Shown: positions 32,281 to 41,431 of the stretch, one piece after another
Position numbering within the stretch: position 1 is the first letter of the stretch
Layout of the letters: each line of letters starts with the position of its first letter
Assembly: GCF_014705605.1 (NCBI RefSeq)
Contig: NZ_JACXIZ010000006.1
Location: 36,902-100,901, forward strand
From: Paenibacillus sabuli
GTDB lineage: Bacteria > Bacillota > Bacilli > Paenibacillales > Paenibacillaceae
DNA: 64,000 nt
Reading direction: 5' to 3'
The notes under the pieces: generated by a model
Seen by the model: only the letters and a program-made list of their open reading frames with translations
The model's database searches: none
What the model was told of the DNA's origin: nothing
Translations under genes and position numbers: made by a program

Positions 32281-33351
32281 TCACTTGCCCATGAGCTCAG
32301 GCAGCTCGTCGAGCAGCCGTTCGCGCGTCACCGGATCGTCGAAATTCCACCGCGAGGGCAGCTTGTACACCTGACCGTCCTTGACCGCGGGAATCGTCTG
32401 CCAGAGATCGCTGCTCTCCAGGCCCTCGACGGCCTCCACCGTCTCGTCGGCGCTGTTGGACAGCAGGAAGATCCAGTCCCCCGCATACTCGGGCAGCACC
32501 TCGTGCGAGATGTCGATGAAGCGCTCCGATTGCTCGATCAGCTCCTGCACCTTCGGCGCGGGCTGGAATTTCAACACATCGAATACCGTCACGGCCAAGC
32601 CGCGGTTGCCCATGACATAGAGCTGCTTGCCGAGCTGCAGCAGCACCGTCGCCGTATCGTCGGGGCTGGCGCCGATACGCGCAATCACCGTCTCTGCTTT
32701 CGCTTCATATGCCGCGATCCAGCGCTCGGCCTCCTCCGTCCTGGCGACGACATCGGCGAGGAAGCGCAGCCGCTCGTACATCGGCGCAGCCGAATCGAAT
32801 CCGACCGCCGGCGCGATTTTGCTTAGCGCCTCCGCCTTATCGTCGTACACGACGCCGTCGAACAAGATCAGATCGGGATTCAGCGCCGTGATCTTCTCCA
32901 GATCCTGCTCCGTCCCGCCGACATCTTCGATACCCTCCAGCAGCTCCGGATAGACCACCTGCGTGGCGATGACGCCCAGCGAGGCGCCGACCGGCTCGAT
33001 CCCGAGCGTGATCAGATCGCCCGGGCTGCTGCCAATGTAGACGATCCGCTCCGGTACCGCGGGAATTTCGACCGTACGGTTGGTAGTATCGGTAATTTCA
33101 CGAACGCCCATCTCGTCCGTCGCTTCCTCCGTTGACGCCTCGTCTGCTGACGCTGCACTGCCCGATCCGGTCTCGGCATTCGTGTTCGTGCCTGTCGCCT
33201 CTTCGGCTGCTGCGTTCTCCTCCGCCGCGTCCCCGTCTGTTGCATGGTTCGCAGAGTCGGAAGAGCAAGCTGCCAGCAGCACGAGCCCCAGCAGCAGTGC
33301 GATTGCCAGAGCGAAAGGCCGTGTGTGTCGTAGTTTCGCATTATGCTTCAA
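32281..33351 (-). CDS. Iron-siderophore substrate-binding lipoprotein
   Basis: About 356 residues from a TTG at 33351 (GAAGGG upstream). Signal peptide with lipobox LLAAC, then an Ala/Glu/Thr-rich linker of about 60 residues, then a FepB/FhuD-type helical-backbone domain (EIPAVPERIVYIGSSPGDLI, ALNPDLILFDGVVYDDKA). It should bind a ferric siderophore outside the membrane. No permease or ATPase is encoded next to it, so it must use a system elsewhere. A near-perfect Fur box lies upstream. Confidence 0.88.
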   Translation of the reverse strand: MKHNAKLRHTRPFALAIALLLGLVLLAACSSDSANHATDGDAAEENAAAEEATGTNTNAETGSGSAASADEASTEEATDEMGVREITDTTNRTVEIPAVPERIVYIGSSPGDLITLGIEPVGASLGVIATQVVYPELLEGIEDVGGTEQDLEKITALNPDLILFDGVVYDDKAEALSKIAPAVGFDSAAPMYERLRFLADVVARTEEAERWIAAYEAKAETVIARIGASPDDTATVLLQLGKQLYVMGNRGLAVTVFDVLKFQPAPKVQELIEQSERFIDISHEVLPEYAGDWIFLLSNSADETVEAVEGLESSDLWQTIPAVKDGQVYKLPSRWNFDDPVTRERLLDELPELMGK

Positions 33352-33382
33352 GATGTATCCCTTCCCTTTCCCAATCCGAAAA

Positions 33383-33397
33383 TGATAATCATTATCG
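33383..33397 (-). promoter_or_regulatory. Fur box upstream of the siderophore lipoprotein
   Basis: TGATAATCATTATCG, 14 of 15 positions of the 7-1-7 Fur consensus, 32 bases upstream of the TTG start. Confidence 0.85.
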
Positions 33398-33491
33398 ATC
33401 ACGAAAGTAGTATAAAAGGTTTCGTCCTTCGAGACAAGGAACAAACCGCATTTTTTTTAAGGGACAAAACGAATAGGCCGCAAAACGAACA

Positions 33492-33537
33492 CTCCGCAAA
33501 AGGAGGTCCTCCATATGGAGGACCTCCTTTTGCGGAG
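33492..33537. terminator. 46-base perfect palindrome, probable terminator
   Basis: CTCCGCAAAAGGAGGTCCTC and its exact reverse complement meet at CATATG. It lies between the start region of the siderophore lipoprotein and the end of the decayed SLH gene. The leftward SLH transcript would fold it; there is no long T-run. Confidence 0.55.
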
Positions 33538-33553
33538 CTGTGCACCCGTACGA

Positions 33554-35455
33554 TCAGAAGAAGCGTGCGTCGTAAAAGCGTGCGATCAGCACCGCTGCCT
33601 CGGCGCGCGTCATCTCGCTGCGCGGCGCGAAGCTGCCGTCCGGATAGCCGGTGAGCAGTCCTTCCGCAGCCAGCGCGGCGATGCCGTCTGCGGCCCAAGG
33701 TGCGATCTGCTCGTGATCCGTATAATGGGAGTCGCCCGCGGCTGCCCTCACGCTCAGCGCTGCGGGCGCGTACGCCGACAGCGCGCGCTCCACGAGCGTG
33801 GCAATCTCCTGGCGGGTGATGTTCGCCTCCGGCGCGAAGCGATCCGCGCTGACGCCGTTCACGAGCCCATACTGCGCGGCGGCCGCGATCTCCTCCGCAT
33901 AGAAGCTGTCGCCGAGATCGGTGAACGCCATCTCCTCGGTTGCAGTACCTGCAGCCCGAGCGCGCGCACGATCCAGGCGGCGAATTCGCCGCGCGTGACC
34001 TGCGCGGACGGCTCGAACGACTGCTCGGCCTCCAGTACGCCCTTGCTACGCAGCATCGTGGCGGCTGCATAAGCCCAGTGGTCGGTCCGCATGTCCATGA
34101 ACGGGATCGAGTCCATCCACACCCGGTAGATGCTGAAGTGGCCGCGCAGCGTCGTCAGCGTGCGTGTGACCGGGTCGTACACGCCGCCCGCATTTTCCCA
34201 GACCTCCGTCTCCTCGTTGCGTACGTGGAGCATGAGCTGCTGCTCCAGCTCTTCGGTACTGTACGCCTTCGGATCAATGCCCGAGACGTCGAACGATACC
34301 GGCATCGGCCGGTCGAAGCGCTCCACCGGCTCGCCTCCCACACTGGCGGTGAAGGACATAATCGGGATCGAGATTAGCCCCTCAAGGTGGAAAATCTGCC
34401 ACGTCACGTCCTCGCCATCCAGCGGAGTAGCCTGCAGCTCCAGCGTCTGGCCCGCTCCCGCCTGGGCAATCAGTCCCGGCGGGAGTTACCCGGTAGGTGC
34501 CGGCCCGATCGATATAATAAGCGTTCTCCCACCAATGTTGATCCATTTCATTGCCCTTGGCATCCCGGACAGTGATTTCAATCGACTTGATTTGCGACAC
34601 AAATGCCTCATCCTTGGACTGCTGCAATACAACCGGCTGATACAGTCCGATGTAGTCGAATAGATTGGCGTATTCGTCCAACAGCCCGACCCGAATAACG
34701 CCAGGCTCGTCCATGCGGATCACACCGTCCGCCCCAAGTTGGCGGACGTCCAGACGCTGCGGACTGCCGGCCAAAAGGCCCATCACTTGTCCCGGCTTCA
34801 GGTCTTCCTCGTCCACATACATCCGATAGCCATAATGCATATTGCCGCGCAACGCTTCGGCGAACAGCATCCGATCCGACGGGTAGACGCTCAGCCACGG
34901 CAAGTAATCCTCATCGTGTCCGAAGCGAAAATTCCCTTTTTTATCCGTGACGGCGCTGCTGGTGAACCAAGCATCGGTATAGATATGCGCCAGCTCCGGA
35001 TCAAGCGGCCATTCGAGCTGCTGTCCTTCCTGCTCGACCGTGACCGGCCCCAGCCATAGCTCCTCGTCGCTCGCCTGCATCGCCCGTGCCGCATAGATAC
35101 CTGCGGTCGCATAGAAGTAGCGGGCTGTACCATATTCATCAATGAGGGAAGGGGAATAGAGGTTGTAATCGGAAGAGGCAGACATATACAACGCGGTGGT
35201 CTCCTCCGGCACCTCGACCTTTTTCACACTCGGATCGTTCGCATCCAACACAAGCGTCTGCAACTGCCCCGGCCCACCCGTCGTGACGACTTCCCTCAAG
35301 TAATAGCCCGGCATCTCGTCTCCCCAGGCCCCGCGCACCAGATTAATTTGAATCTCGGTATCGGACGGGACAACGAACAGTGCCCCGGTATCCGACCACA
35401 TTGTGCGCCGTTCCACAAATTTGCCGGAAATCAATAATTCTGCGGCCGCATCCAC
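33554..35455 (-). pseudogene. SLH-domain surface protein, two frameshifts and no N-terminus
   Basis: Three overlapping reading frames join into one protein. From 35455 to about 34482 comes a region of unknown fold (SKDEAFVSQIKSIEITVRD). After a one-base shift at about 34482 (LIAQAGAGQTLELQATPLDG) there is a domain ending in SLH 1 (FMDMRTDHWAYAAATMLRSK). After a second shift at about 33943 (ATEEMAFTDLGDSFYAEE) come SLH 2 and 3 (TGYPDGSFAPRSEMTRAEA). The frame is open upstream only to a TGA near 35550 and has no signal peptide or ribosome site, so the 5' end is missing. Most likely a decaying gene; sequencing error could explain the shifts but not the lost start. Confidence 0.75.
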
Positions 35456-35510
35456 AAACGCGGCATCGCTGTCCCGGTGTGCGTCCCGAACTTGCGCTTC
35501 GTCGATCTGA

Positions 35511-36266
35511 CTAAGGCGCGGACAATATAAAAAACGGCTTGCTGTAGATCACAGCAATGGTCAACAGCACCACAAGCGTGGCAATCAGCATGAGGCTTAC
35601 CTTCCTAGAATTCTCCGCCCGCTTGATCTCCTCGTAGCCTACGGGTGTAATCCCGGAAATGGAGAATGTCACAATACCTGCCAGAAGAATAGAGGTAATG
35701 TTCACCAGCAGCAGCAGCGCGGCCCCGAAGACATAGCTCCAGGACACCATCGTGATGGAGATCCCCAGCACGAGGGTCGGAGGCAGCAAGGCCACCGCCA
35801 CCATCACCCCTACCAAAGAACTGGGCACCCTTCTCAAATAGGAAAGCGCCCCGGCAGCTCCGGATGCAAGCGCAAGCACAATATCCCACACATCGACCCT
35901 CGTGCGTGCATAAAACTTGTCATTGGCAATCGGGGTATGCAGGAACATTCCGAACAAGACCGCAATGGCAAGCGTTAACACGATGCCCTTGATCACAGTC
36001 AGAATCGATTGCTTCACTAGCGGAAAATCACCCAGAATGGAGGAGAACGCCAGCGCAATCACCGGACCCAGCAGCGGCGCAATGACCATGCCGCCGATAA
36101 TAATGTAAGAACTGTCCCGGATCAGGCCCGCCATAACGACCACAGACGACAGAATGATGAACAGCAGGTAGGTGAGATCGGATTTGCTGTTCCCTTCAAT
36201 CTGCAGGTACAGCTCATGGCGGCTCGCCCGTTGCAGCTTCAATTGTTTCTCTTCTTCTTTCTCCTC
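35511..36266 (-). pseudogene. DUF389 (TIGR00341) membrane protein, C-terminal part cut off by an insertion sequence
   Basis: About 243 residues of the polytopic membrane domain (LTYLLFIILSSVVVMAGLI, IIIGGMVIAPLLGPVIAL, LVGVMVAVALLPPTLVLGI) to the natural stop at 35511. The upstream Glu/Lys-rich linker (EEKEEEKQLKLQRASRHEL) reaches the left end of the insertion sequence at 36266. The N-terminal part lies on the other side of the element. Function of the family is unknown. Confidence 0.85.
36260..36266. repeat. Target-site duplication, left
   Basis: TCTCCTC directly before the left terminal repeat. The same seven bases follow the right end at 37886-37892. Confidence 0.85.
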
Positions 36267-37885
36267 CTGGACAGTGAAAAGTTCTCTTCAAAAAATCGTC
36301 ACATAGTAAAATAACCCAATCAAGCAAATCCATGATATCCTAAGGTTCCTACACCGGAAAGGAGATCAGATCGCAAGAAAGGGTTACGTTGTAAGTTTAC
36401 CCGATTTCATCACGATCGAACAAGCCCATGTTGAAATTTATAGATGAAGCCCTGTCTACATTCCGTCCCTGCTTTTCCCGAAAGGCCGCTTACGAGTGGT
36501 TTGTTGTGATCGTCGTCGGCCTCATGGTTCGAACGGATCATTGGGGACTCACGGCCATCGTTCGTGGATTGGCCTTGGCCCCGCGCCACTATGAATCCAT
36601 GGTTCATTTCTTTCGCTCTACCGCTTGGTCGCTCGAAGCCCTTCGGCTCGCCTGGTTCAAAGTCGTAGGCCGCATGGCTCCACTGCTCTACGTGCGAGGG
36701 CGCGTCGTCCTTGTCGGCGACGGGATGAAGCAAGCCAAGGAAGGACGGCGAATGCCGGGTGTGAAGAAGCTGCATCAGGAATCCGAAAACTCGTCCAAAG
36801 GCGAGTATATCTTTGGCCATCTGTTCGGCGCGATTGGCATTCTGGCCGGCACGCCCATCAAATGGTTCTGCTTGCCGTTGTTCATGAACCTGCAAGACGG
36901 AGTCAAAACCATCTTCGGCTGGGACGCTTCGTCCGAAGAACGTCAAGATTCCCATGTCGTGCAAATGATCGATCAAGCGTTTGCCGCCGCCCATTCGTTG
37001 GGGCCAGCGCTGCTGTTGCTTGATCGCTATTTCCTGTCTATTCCTGCTCTCCAGCGTTTGAACGAAGGCAACGATACAGGCGAGAGCAATATGCATATGG
37101 TAACCAAGGCTAAAATGAATGTCGTCGCCTACGAGCAACCGGTCCGTAAATCCGGTCGGGGACGTCCGCCCAAGAAGGGAAAGGTGCTCAAGCTCGCCGA
37201 GTTGTTTCACACGCGGGCAGCCGAGTTCCAGTCGGTTAAGGTGACGATCTACGGCAAGGAAGAAACCGTGTCCTGTCTCTGCCTGGACTTGCTGTGGGGG
37301 CAAGGTCTTTACCAAGAGCTTCGCTTTGTACTGGTTAAACAAGGCGACCGCCATTCGATTCTCGTCAGTACCGATCGGTCCCTGGAGGCGGTGGAAATCA
37401 TCACGCTGTATGGGTATCGATTCAAGATCGAATGCACCTTTCGCGAAATGAAACAGGTGATCGGTGCTTTCGGCTATCGCTTCTGGAGCCCATCCATGCC
37501 GAAGCTGAAACGCTATTTACGCAAAGGCGAGTCGCATCCGTTGGAGCAGGTGACGAGTGAACCGGATCGAAAGCGAATTCGGCAAACCCTGCAAGCGATT
37601 GAAGGTTTTGTCATGTGTAGTGTCATCGCGACAGGACTTATTCAACTGATTGCCCTTCGTTTTTCCGGCCTGACTCCCGCGCTGTTCGTTCGGTATCTTC
37701 GCACGCCTTCCAAAGCGATTGTCTCGGAAGCGACTGTGACGGCTCATCTGCAGCAGTCCATTTTTCGGTTGTTTGCCCGAAACAAGCAACTTTCGCTAAC
37801 CCAAATTATTCGTTCCAAGCAAGATTTGCCCTCTACTAACGCAGATTTACGGGCTTCTTAAGGCTGAAAACTTTTCACTGTCCAG
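36267..37885 (+). mobile_element. Complete insertion sequence, 1619 bp, DDE type, IS4-like
   Basis: Terminal inverted repeats begin CTGGACAGTGAAAAGTT at both ends (36267 onward; reversed, ending at 37885), with 7-bp target duplications TCTCCTC. One transposase gene fills the element. Intact ends, duplication and reading frame point to a recent, probably still active, insertion. I cannot assign the family with certainty (IS4 superfamily or an unclassified relative). Confidence 0.92.
36428..37861 (+). CDS. Transposase, DDE (IS4-like) superfamily
   Basis: 477 residues. Candidate catalytic acids are the Asp in VVLVGDGMKQAKEG (about 98), the Asp in LLLDRYFLS (about 199) and the Glu in YRFKIECTFREMK, which has the E-x6-K spacing typical of IS4-type transposases. 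A basic Gly/Arg/Pro stretch (SGRGRPPKKGK) may bind DNA. The only gene of the insertion sequence; its reading frame is intact. Confidence 0.9.
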   Translation: MLKFIDEALSTFRPCFSRKAAYEWFVVIVVGLMVRTDHWGLTAIVRGLALAPRHYESMVHFFRSTAWSLEALRLAWFKVVGRMAPLLYVRGRVVLVGDGMKQAKEGRRMPGVKKLHQESENSSKGEYIFGHLFGAIGILAGTPIKWFCLPLFMNLQDGVKTIFGWDASSEERQDSHVVQMIDQAFAAAHSLGPALLLLDRYFLSIPALQRLNEGNDTGESNMHMVTKAKMNVVAYEQPVRKSGRGRPPKKGKVLKLAELFHTRAAEFQSVKVTIYGKEETVSCLCLDLLWGQGLYQELRFVLVKQGDRHSILVSTDRSLEAVEIITLYGYRFKIECTFREMKQVIGAFGYRFWSPSMPKLKRYLRKGESHPLEQVTSEPDRKRIRQTLQAIEGFVMCSVIATGLIQLIALRFSGLTPALFVRYLRTPSKAIVSEATVTAHLQQSIFRLFARNKQLSLTQIIRSKQDLPSTNADLRAS

Positions 37886-38168
37886 TCTCCTCATTTTCCT
37901 GATCTTCTTTCGACTCCACATTTTTGCGATTAATGAACGAATGCACCGGCAGCAGCATGACTTCGAGCCCGTCGATCAGCTTCGCCGCTTGCTCCAGGTA
38001 GTTCAGAATCTCTTCGGCATCCTTTGTTTTGACGAGCATGCGCACGAACGTCGAGGCCTCCGACTGTTCCGTGCACCAGTACGATTCCAGCTCGAACGTT
38101 TGCAGCTTTTCATCCATTTTGGGGAAGTGCTTTTTGGGAATGTATGCTTCGATCAATTGGAGCGACAA
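37886..38168 (-). pseudogene. DUF389 (TIGR00341) protein, N-terminal part cut off by the insertion sequence
   Basis: From a TTG at 38168 with AAAGGTGG upstream, about 94 residues of the soluble N-terminal domain (LSLQLIEAYIPKKHFPKMDE, VRMLVKTKDAEEILNYLEQA) run to the acidic linker ESKEDQENEE. There they enter the insertion sequence and stop at 37875. Joined to 35511-36266 the original protein would have been about 335 residues, the usual family size. Confidence 0.85.
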
Positions 38169-38232
38169 GGCTTTCCACCTTTCCTTCTGCCTGACCTGAA
38201 TGCAACCATTATAACAGCATTCCCCAAAAAAT

Positions 38233-39690
38233 TCAGAACAGCCCAACCCGCGCATATTGCCAATCCGGAGCCTGGTAGCGCGCCATCAGCTCGCGCAGCT
38301 TGGCCTCGTACCGGCGGTGCAGCTCCGTGTCCGCGAGCGGCGCCGACTGCTCCGGGTCCCGCTGCAGATCATGCAGCAGATGCCCCGGCGTCGCACCGTG
38401 ATGCTGATGCGACGACCTGGCCATGCGGTACACGGGCATGTCCGTCTGCGGCAGGAAGCGACCGACCTCGCAGTCCGCATACGCCGCCCCGCGGCTCCCC
38501 GAGCGATCCGGGATCGCCGTATGATGATAGGCCGTGCTGCCGGGCAGCGGCTTGCGGCAGTACGTATAGCGACCGTCGGTGAGACTGATATCCTTGCCGA
38601 AGTAGCCGTACAGCACCGCATCGTGATGCGCGCCGTCGCGCGCAAACAGCGGCGCCAGCGAGCGGCCGTGCACATGCTCGGACGGCGCGGCTCCGTGCAG
38701 CTCCAGCAGGGTCGGCATGATGTCCATCGTTGCCGTCAACGCGCCGATCCGGCCGCCGTTCATCGCCGCGCCGGGGACATAGGCAATCATCGGAATATGC
38801 ACGAGCCGCTGGTAGTCGAACATATAGTTCTTGGCCCAGTACCCGTGCTCGCCGAGCAGATGGCCGTGGTCCGTCGTCAGGATGACCGCTGTGTCCCGCC
38901 ACAGGTCGAGCTCGTCCATCGTATCCAGCAGGCGGCCGAGCCAGGCATCCGCCATCGTCAGCGTCCCGGCATAGCACTTGCGCATATGCGCAATCGCGGC
39001 CTCGTCGTCCTTGTCCGCATCCAGCGGCGCGTACGGCGGCCAGTCGAAGTGATACCCGCCCTCCCATGCATCGTTATACAGCTCGCGATATTTGGACGGA
39101 CACATGAACGGCTCATGCGGGTCGAACACCTCGAGCTGCAGATGCCAGTTGTCCTGCTCGTGATTGCGACGCAAAAACTCGATGCCGCGCGCAAAGCACT
39201 GCGGCGTCGGGTAATCCTCGTCCCGCTCGGCATCCATGCGACTGCGGTTCACCCAGTCCTGGCGCTTGCTCTTGCCGCGGAAGGCCGGCATATCCGGCTC
39301 CGCCACGGCCGGATGCCACGGGTCCCCCTCCTGCCCGCGCAGGAATTCCCAGGTGTCGAACGGCGTATGGTAGCCCCAGCCCTTCTGCTCGAAGTAATGG
39401 TAGTGATCGGTAATCAGATGGCTGTAGACGCCGGATTGACGGCGGAGCTCTTCCGGGTACGCCTCGTCGTACGGCTGCAGCGGGCACCACTGCGACTCCA
39501 TGAAGTTGAGCCGACCTGTCATCAGCTCGCGGCGCGCCGGCATGCACGGCAGCGAGCCGCTATAATGGCGGTCGAATACGATGCCGCGGGCCGCCAGGCG
39601 ATCGAGATTGGGCGTCTGCACCCAGCCTTGGCCGTAGCAATCGAGGTAATGGCGATTCAGCGAGTCCATCAGGATGAAGATTGTTTTCAT
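38233..39690 (-). CDS. Type I sulfatase
   Basis: 485 residues, alkaline-phosphatase superfamily. The formylglycine motif is CMPAR at 49-53 with the following LMTGR. Metal-binding acids are seen in the N-terminal ILMDS and in LTTDHGHLLGEHG. There is no signal peptide, so it acts in the cytoplasm on imported sulfated sugars, or possibly on another sulfate or phosphonate ester. It needs a formylglycine-generating enzyme, not present here. GGGGGAGG precedes the ATG. Second in a leftward pair with a related gene. Confidence 0.9.
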   Translation of the reverse strand: MKTIFILMDSLNRHYLDCYGQGWVQTPNLDRLAARGIVFDRHYSGSLPCMPARRELMTGRLNFMESQWCPLQPYDEAYPEELRRQSGVYSHLITDHYHYFEQKGWGYHTPFDTWEFLRGQEGDPWHPAVAEPDMPAFRGKSKRQDWVNRSRMDAERDEDYPTPQCFARGIEFLRRNHEQDNWHLQLEVFDPHEPFMCPSKYRELYNDAWEGGYHFDWPPYAPLDADKDDEAAIAHMRKCYAGTLTMADAWLGRLLDTMDELDLWRDTAVILTTDHGHLLGEHGYWAKNYMFDYQRLVHIPMIAYVPGAAMNGGRIGALTATMDIMPTLLELHGAAPSEHVHGRSLAPLFARDGAHHDAVLYGYFGKDISLTDGRYTYCRKPLPGSTAYHHTAIPDRSGSRGAAYADCEVGRFLPQTDMPVYRMARSSHQHHGATPGHLLHDLQRDPEQSAPLADTELHRRYEAKLRELMARYQAPDWQYARVGLF

Positions 39691-39747
39691 CGTATTCCTC
39701 CCCCTTGTCCGATCCAGTCCTGTGTTTCGATCCAGTCGTCTATGCTG

Positions 39748-39774
39748 TAACGGTCACCAGCGACGCTTAGCGCC
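39748..39774 (-). repeat. Dispersed repeat family A, copy 3, at the end of a sulfatase gene
   Basis: On the minus strand GGCGCTAAGCGTCGCTGGTG then ACCGTTA. It differs from the 13951-13978 copy at two positions. Its GCGCTAA supplies the TAA stop of the upstream sulfatase gene. Confidence 0.75.
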
Positions 39775-41251
39775 TTGATTGGCAAGTCAAGCCCAGCCGC
39801 TCATACTGCTCGGCTGGCGCATCATGCTGCCGCATCAACCCGATGATCGCTTCCCGCAGCCTCGCTTCCACTGCCGGATCGCGCAGCGGCTGCAACTGCT
39901 CCGGATCGCGCGACACATCGAACAACATCGTCTCGCAGTCCTGTACATCCCGGCTCGGGGCCGACACCGGCACGCGCAGCAGCGGCACGCCCTTGGTGAA
40001 CGCGAACGGGCGGCTCAGCTCGGCGCCCCGCAGCTCCTCCACCGCGAAGCGGCTCCGCATATGCGTCGGCATCAGCGTGTAGTTGCTGAGCGGCCCTCGG
40101 TCCGCGCGCACTGGAGCGAGCATGTACACATACGTGCCGTCGGTGCAATTGACGTGGCCGCCGTGAATGCCGAACAGCGCCGCCTCGCGCACCGGCGCAT
40201 CCGCAGCGATCGTCTCCCGCAGCGCGTATCCGGTCATGTCCGGCGGCACCTCCGCGCCGAAGTACTCGAGCAGCGTCGGCGCCAGATCGATCGTCTGCAC
40301 GAGGCTGTCCCGTCGCACGCCGCGCGCGCCGCTGCGCGGGTCCCAGATGAACAGCGGGATATGGGCCACCTCCTGGTAGAACGGCTGCACGCACTTGGCC
40401 CACCAGTCGTGCTCGCCGAGCAGGAAGCCGTGATCCGTATTGACGATCAGCATCGTATCCTCCCACAGCCCGTGCCGGTCCATCAGGTCGAGCACCCTCC
40501 CCAGATAAGCGTCGCACATGCTGAGCAGCGCCGCGTACTCGCAGCGCAGATGCTCGATCTCGCCGCGCGTCTGCGACGTGCGCGTGTAGGTCGGCCAGTC
40601 GAACGGCTGCCCGTCGTAGATATGCGGGTACAATTGCCGGTAGCGCTCCGGCGCATGGAACGGCTCATGCGGATCGAAGGTCTCCAGCTGCAGGAACCAG
40701 TCGTCGCGCGCGCGGTTCGTCTCAATGAACGAGAGGCCCGCCTCGAAGGTGCGCGCCTGCGGGAAGTCCGCCTCCTCGCGAATCGCCTGCCGGTTGATCC
40801 AGTCCTGACGGTACATCCGGTCTCCCTCGCCGCCGCGCATCACCTGCTGCGGCAGCTCGATCTCCCCGGCGATGCCCCGCCAGGGATCGCCCTCCTGACC
40901 TCGAATCAGCTCGAATGAGTCGTAGCGCGTATGGTAGGTCGCGCCGCCGTCCTCCCAGTAATGCTGGTGGTCGGTCGCGAGATGCGTATAGACACCCTGG
41001 CGCCGCAGCAGCTCGGGCAGCGAATCGTCGAACGGCTCCAGCGGCCCCCAGCTGCGATGCAGGAAATTGTAGCGGCCCGTATGCAGCTCCCGGCGCGCCG
41101 GCATGCACGGCATGCTGCCGACATAGCAGCGGTCGAACACCGCCGTACGCGACGCCAAGCGGCTGAAGTTCGGCAGCTGTGTCCAATCGCAGCCATAGGG
41201 CGGCAGCATCCGTCGGTTCAAGGTATCAAACATGATCATAATCGCTTTCAT
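39767..41251 (-). CDS. Type I sulfatase, paralogue of the neighbour
   Basis: 494 residues, with CMPAR at 49-53 in the same context as the neighbour (MPCMPARRELHTGR) and VNTDHGFLLGEHDWW for metal binding. No signal peptide. GGGAGG precedes the ATG at 41251. It is first in the pair; 76 bases, including a family A repeat over its stop codon, part it from the second sulfatase. The two share the layout PLEPFDD/PLQPYDE and RQDWINR/RQDWVNR, so they arose by duplication and probably cleave different sulfate positions of one sugar polymer. Confidence 0.9.
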   Translation of the reverse strand: MKAIMIMFDTLNRRMLPPYGCDWTQLPNFSRLASRTAVFDRCYVGSMPCMPARRELHTGRYNFLHRSWGPLEPFDDSLPELLRRQGVYTHLATDHQHYWEDGGATYHTRYDSFELIRGQEGDPWRGIAGEIELPQQVMRGGEGDRMYRQDWINRQAIREEADFPQARTFEAGLSFIETNRARDDWFLQLETFDPHEPFHAPERYRQLYPHIYDGQPFDWPTYTRTSQTRGEIEHLRCEYAALLSMCDAYLGRVLDLMDRHGLWEDTMLIVNTDHGFLLGEHDWWAKCVQPFYQEVAHIPLFIWDPRSGARGVRRDSLVQTIDLAPTLLEYFGAEVPPDMTGYALRETIAADAPVREAALFGIHGGHVNCTDGTYVYMLAPVRADRGPLSNYTLMPTHMRSRFAVEELRGAELSRPFAFTKGVPLLRVPVSAPSRDVQDCETMLFDVSRDPEQLQPLRDPAVEARLREAIIGLMRQHDAPAEQYERLGLTCQSRR

Positions 41252-41431
41252 AATCGCCAGCCTCCCAGACGAGCGGATCGAGGCGAGTCGATGCTCGTGG
41301 ATATGCGATGCTCATTCATTGACCATCCTCTCCACCATACTGCAGCCACAGTGTTCCTACTAGCGGCAAAGCAATGCTAAAATAGGAAAAAACGAGGATG
41401 ATGCGCAAATGCGCAAGAAGGAGCGTCTGAA

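Noticed and set aside
33859..34490. Programmed frameshifting in the SLH gene
   Set aside because: No slippery heptamer or downstream pseudoknot is apparent, and two separate shifts plus a missing start are better explained by decay or error.
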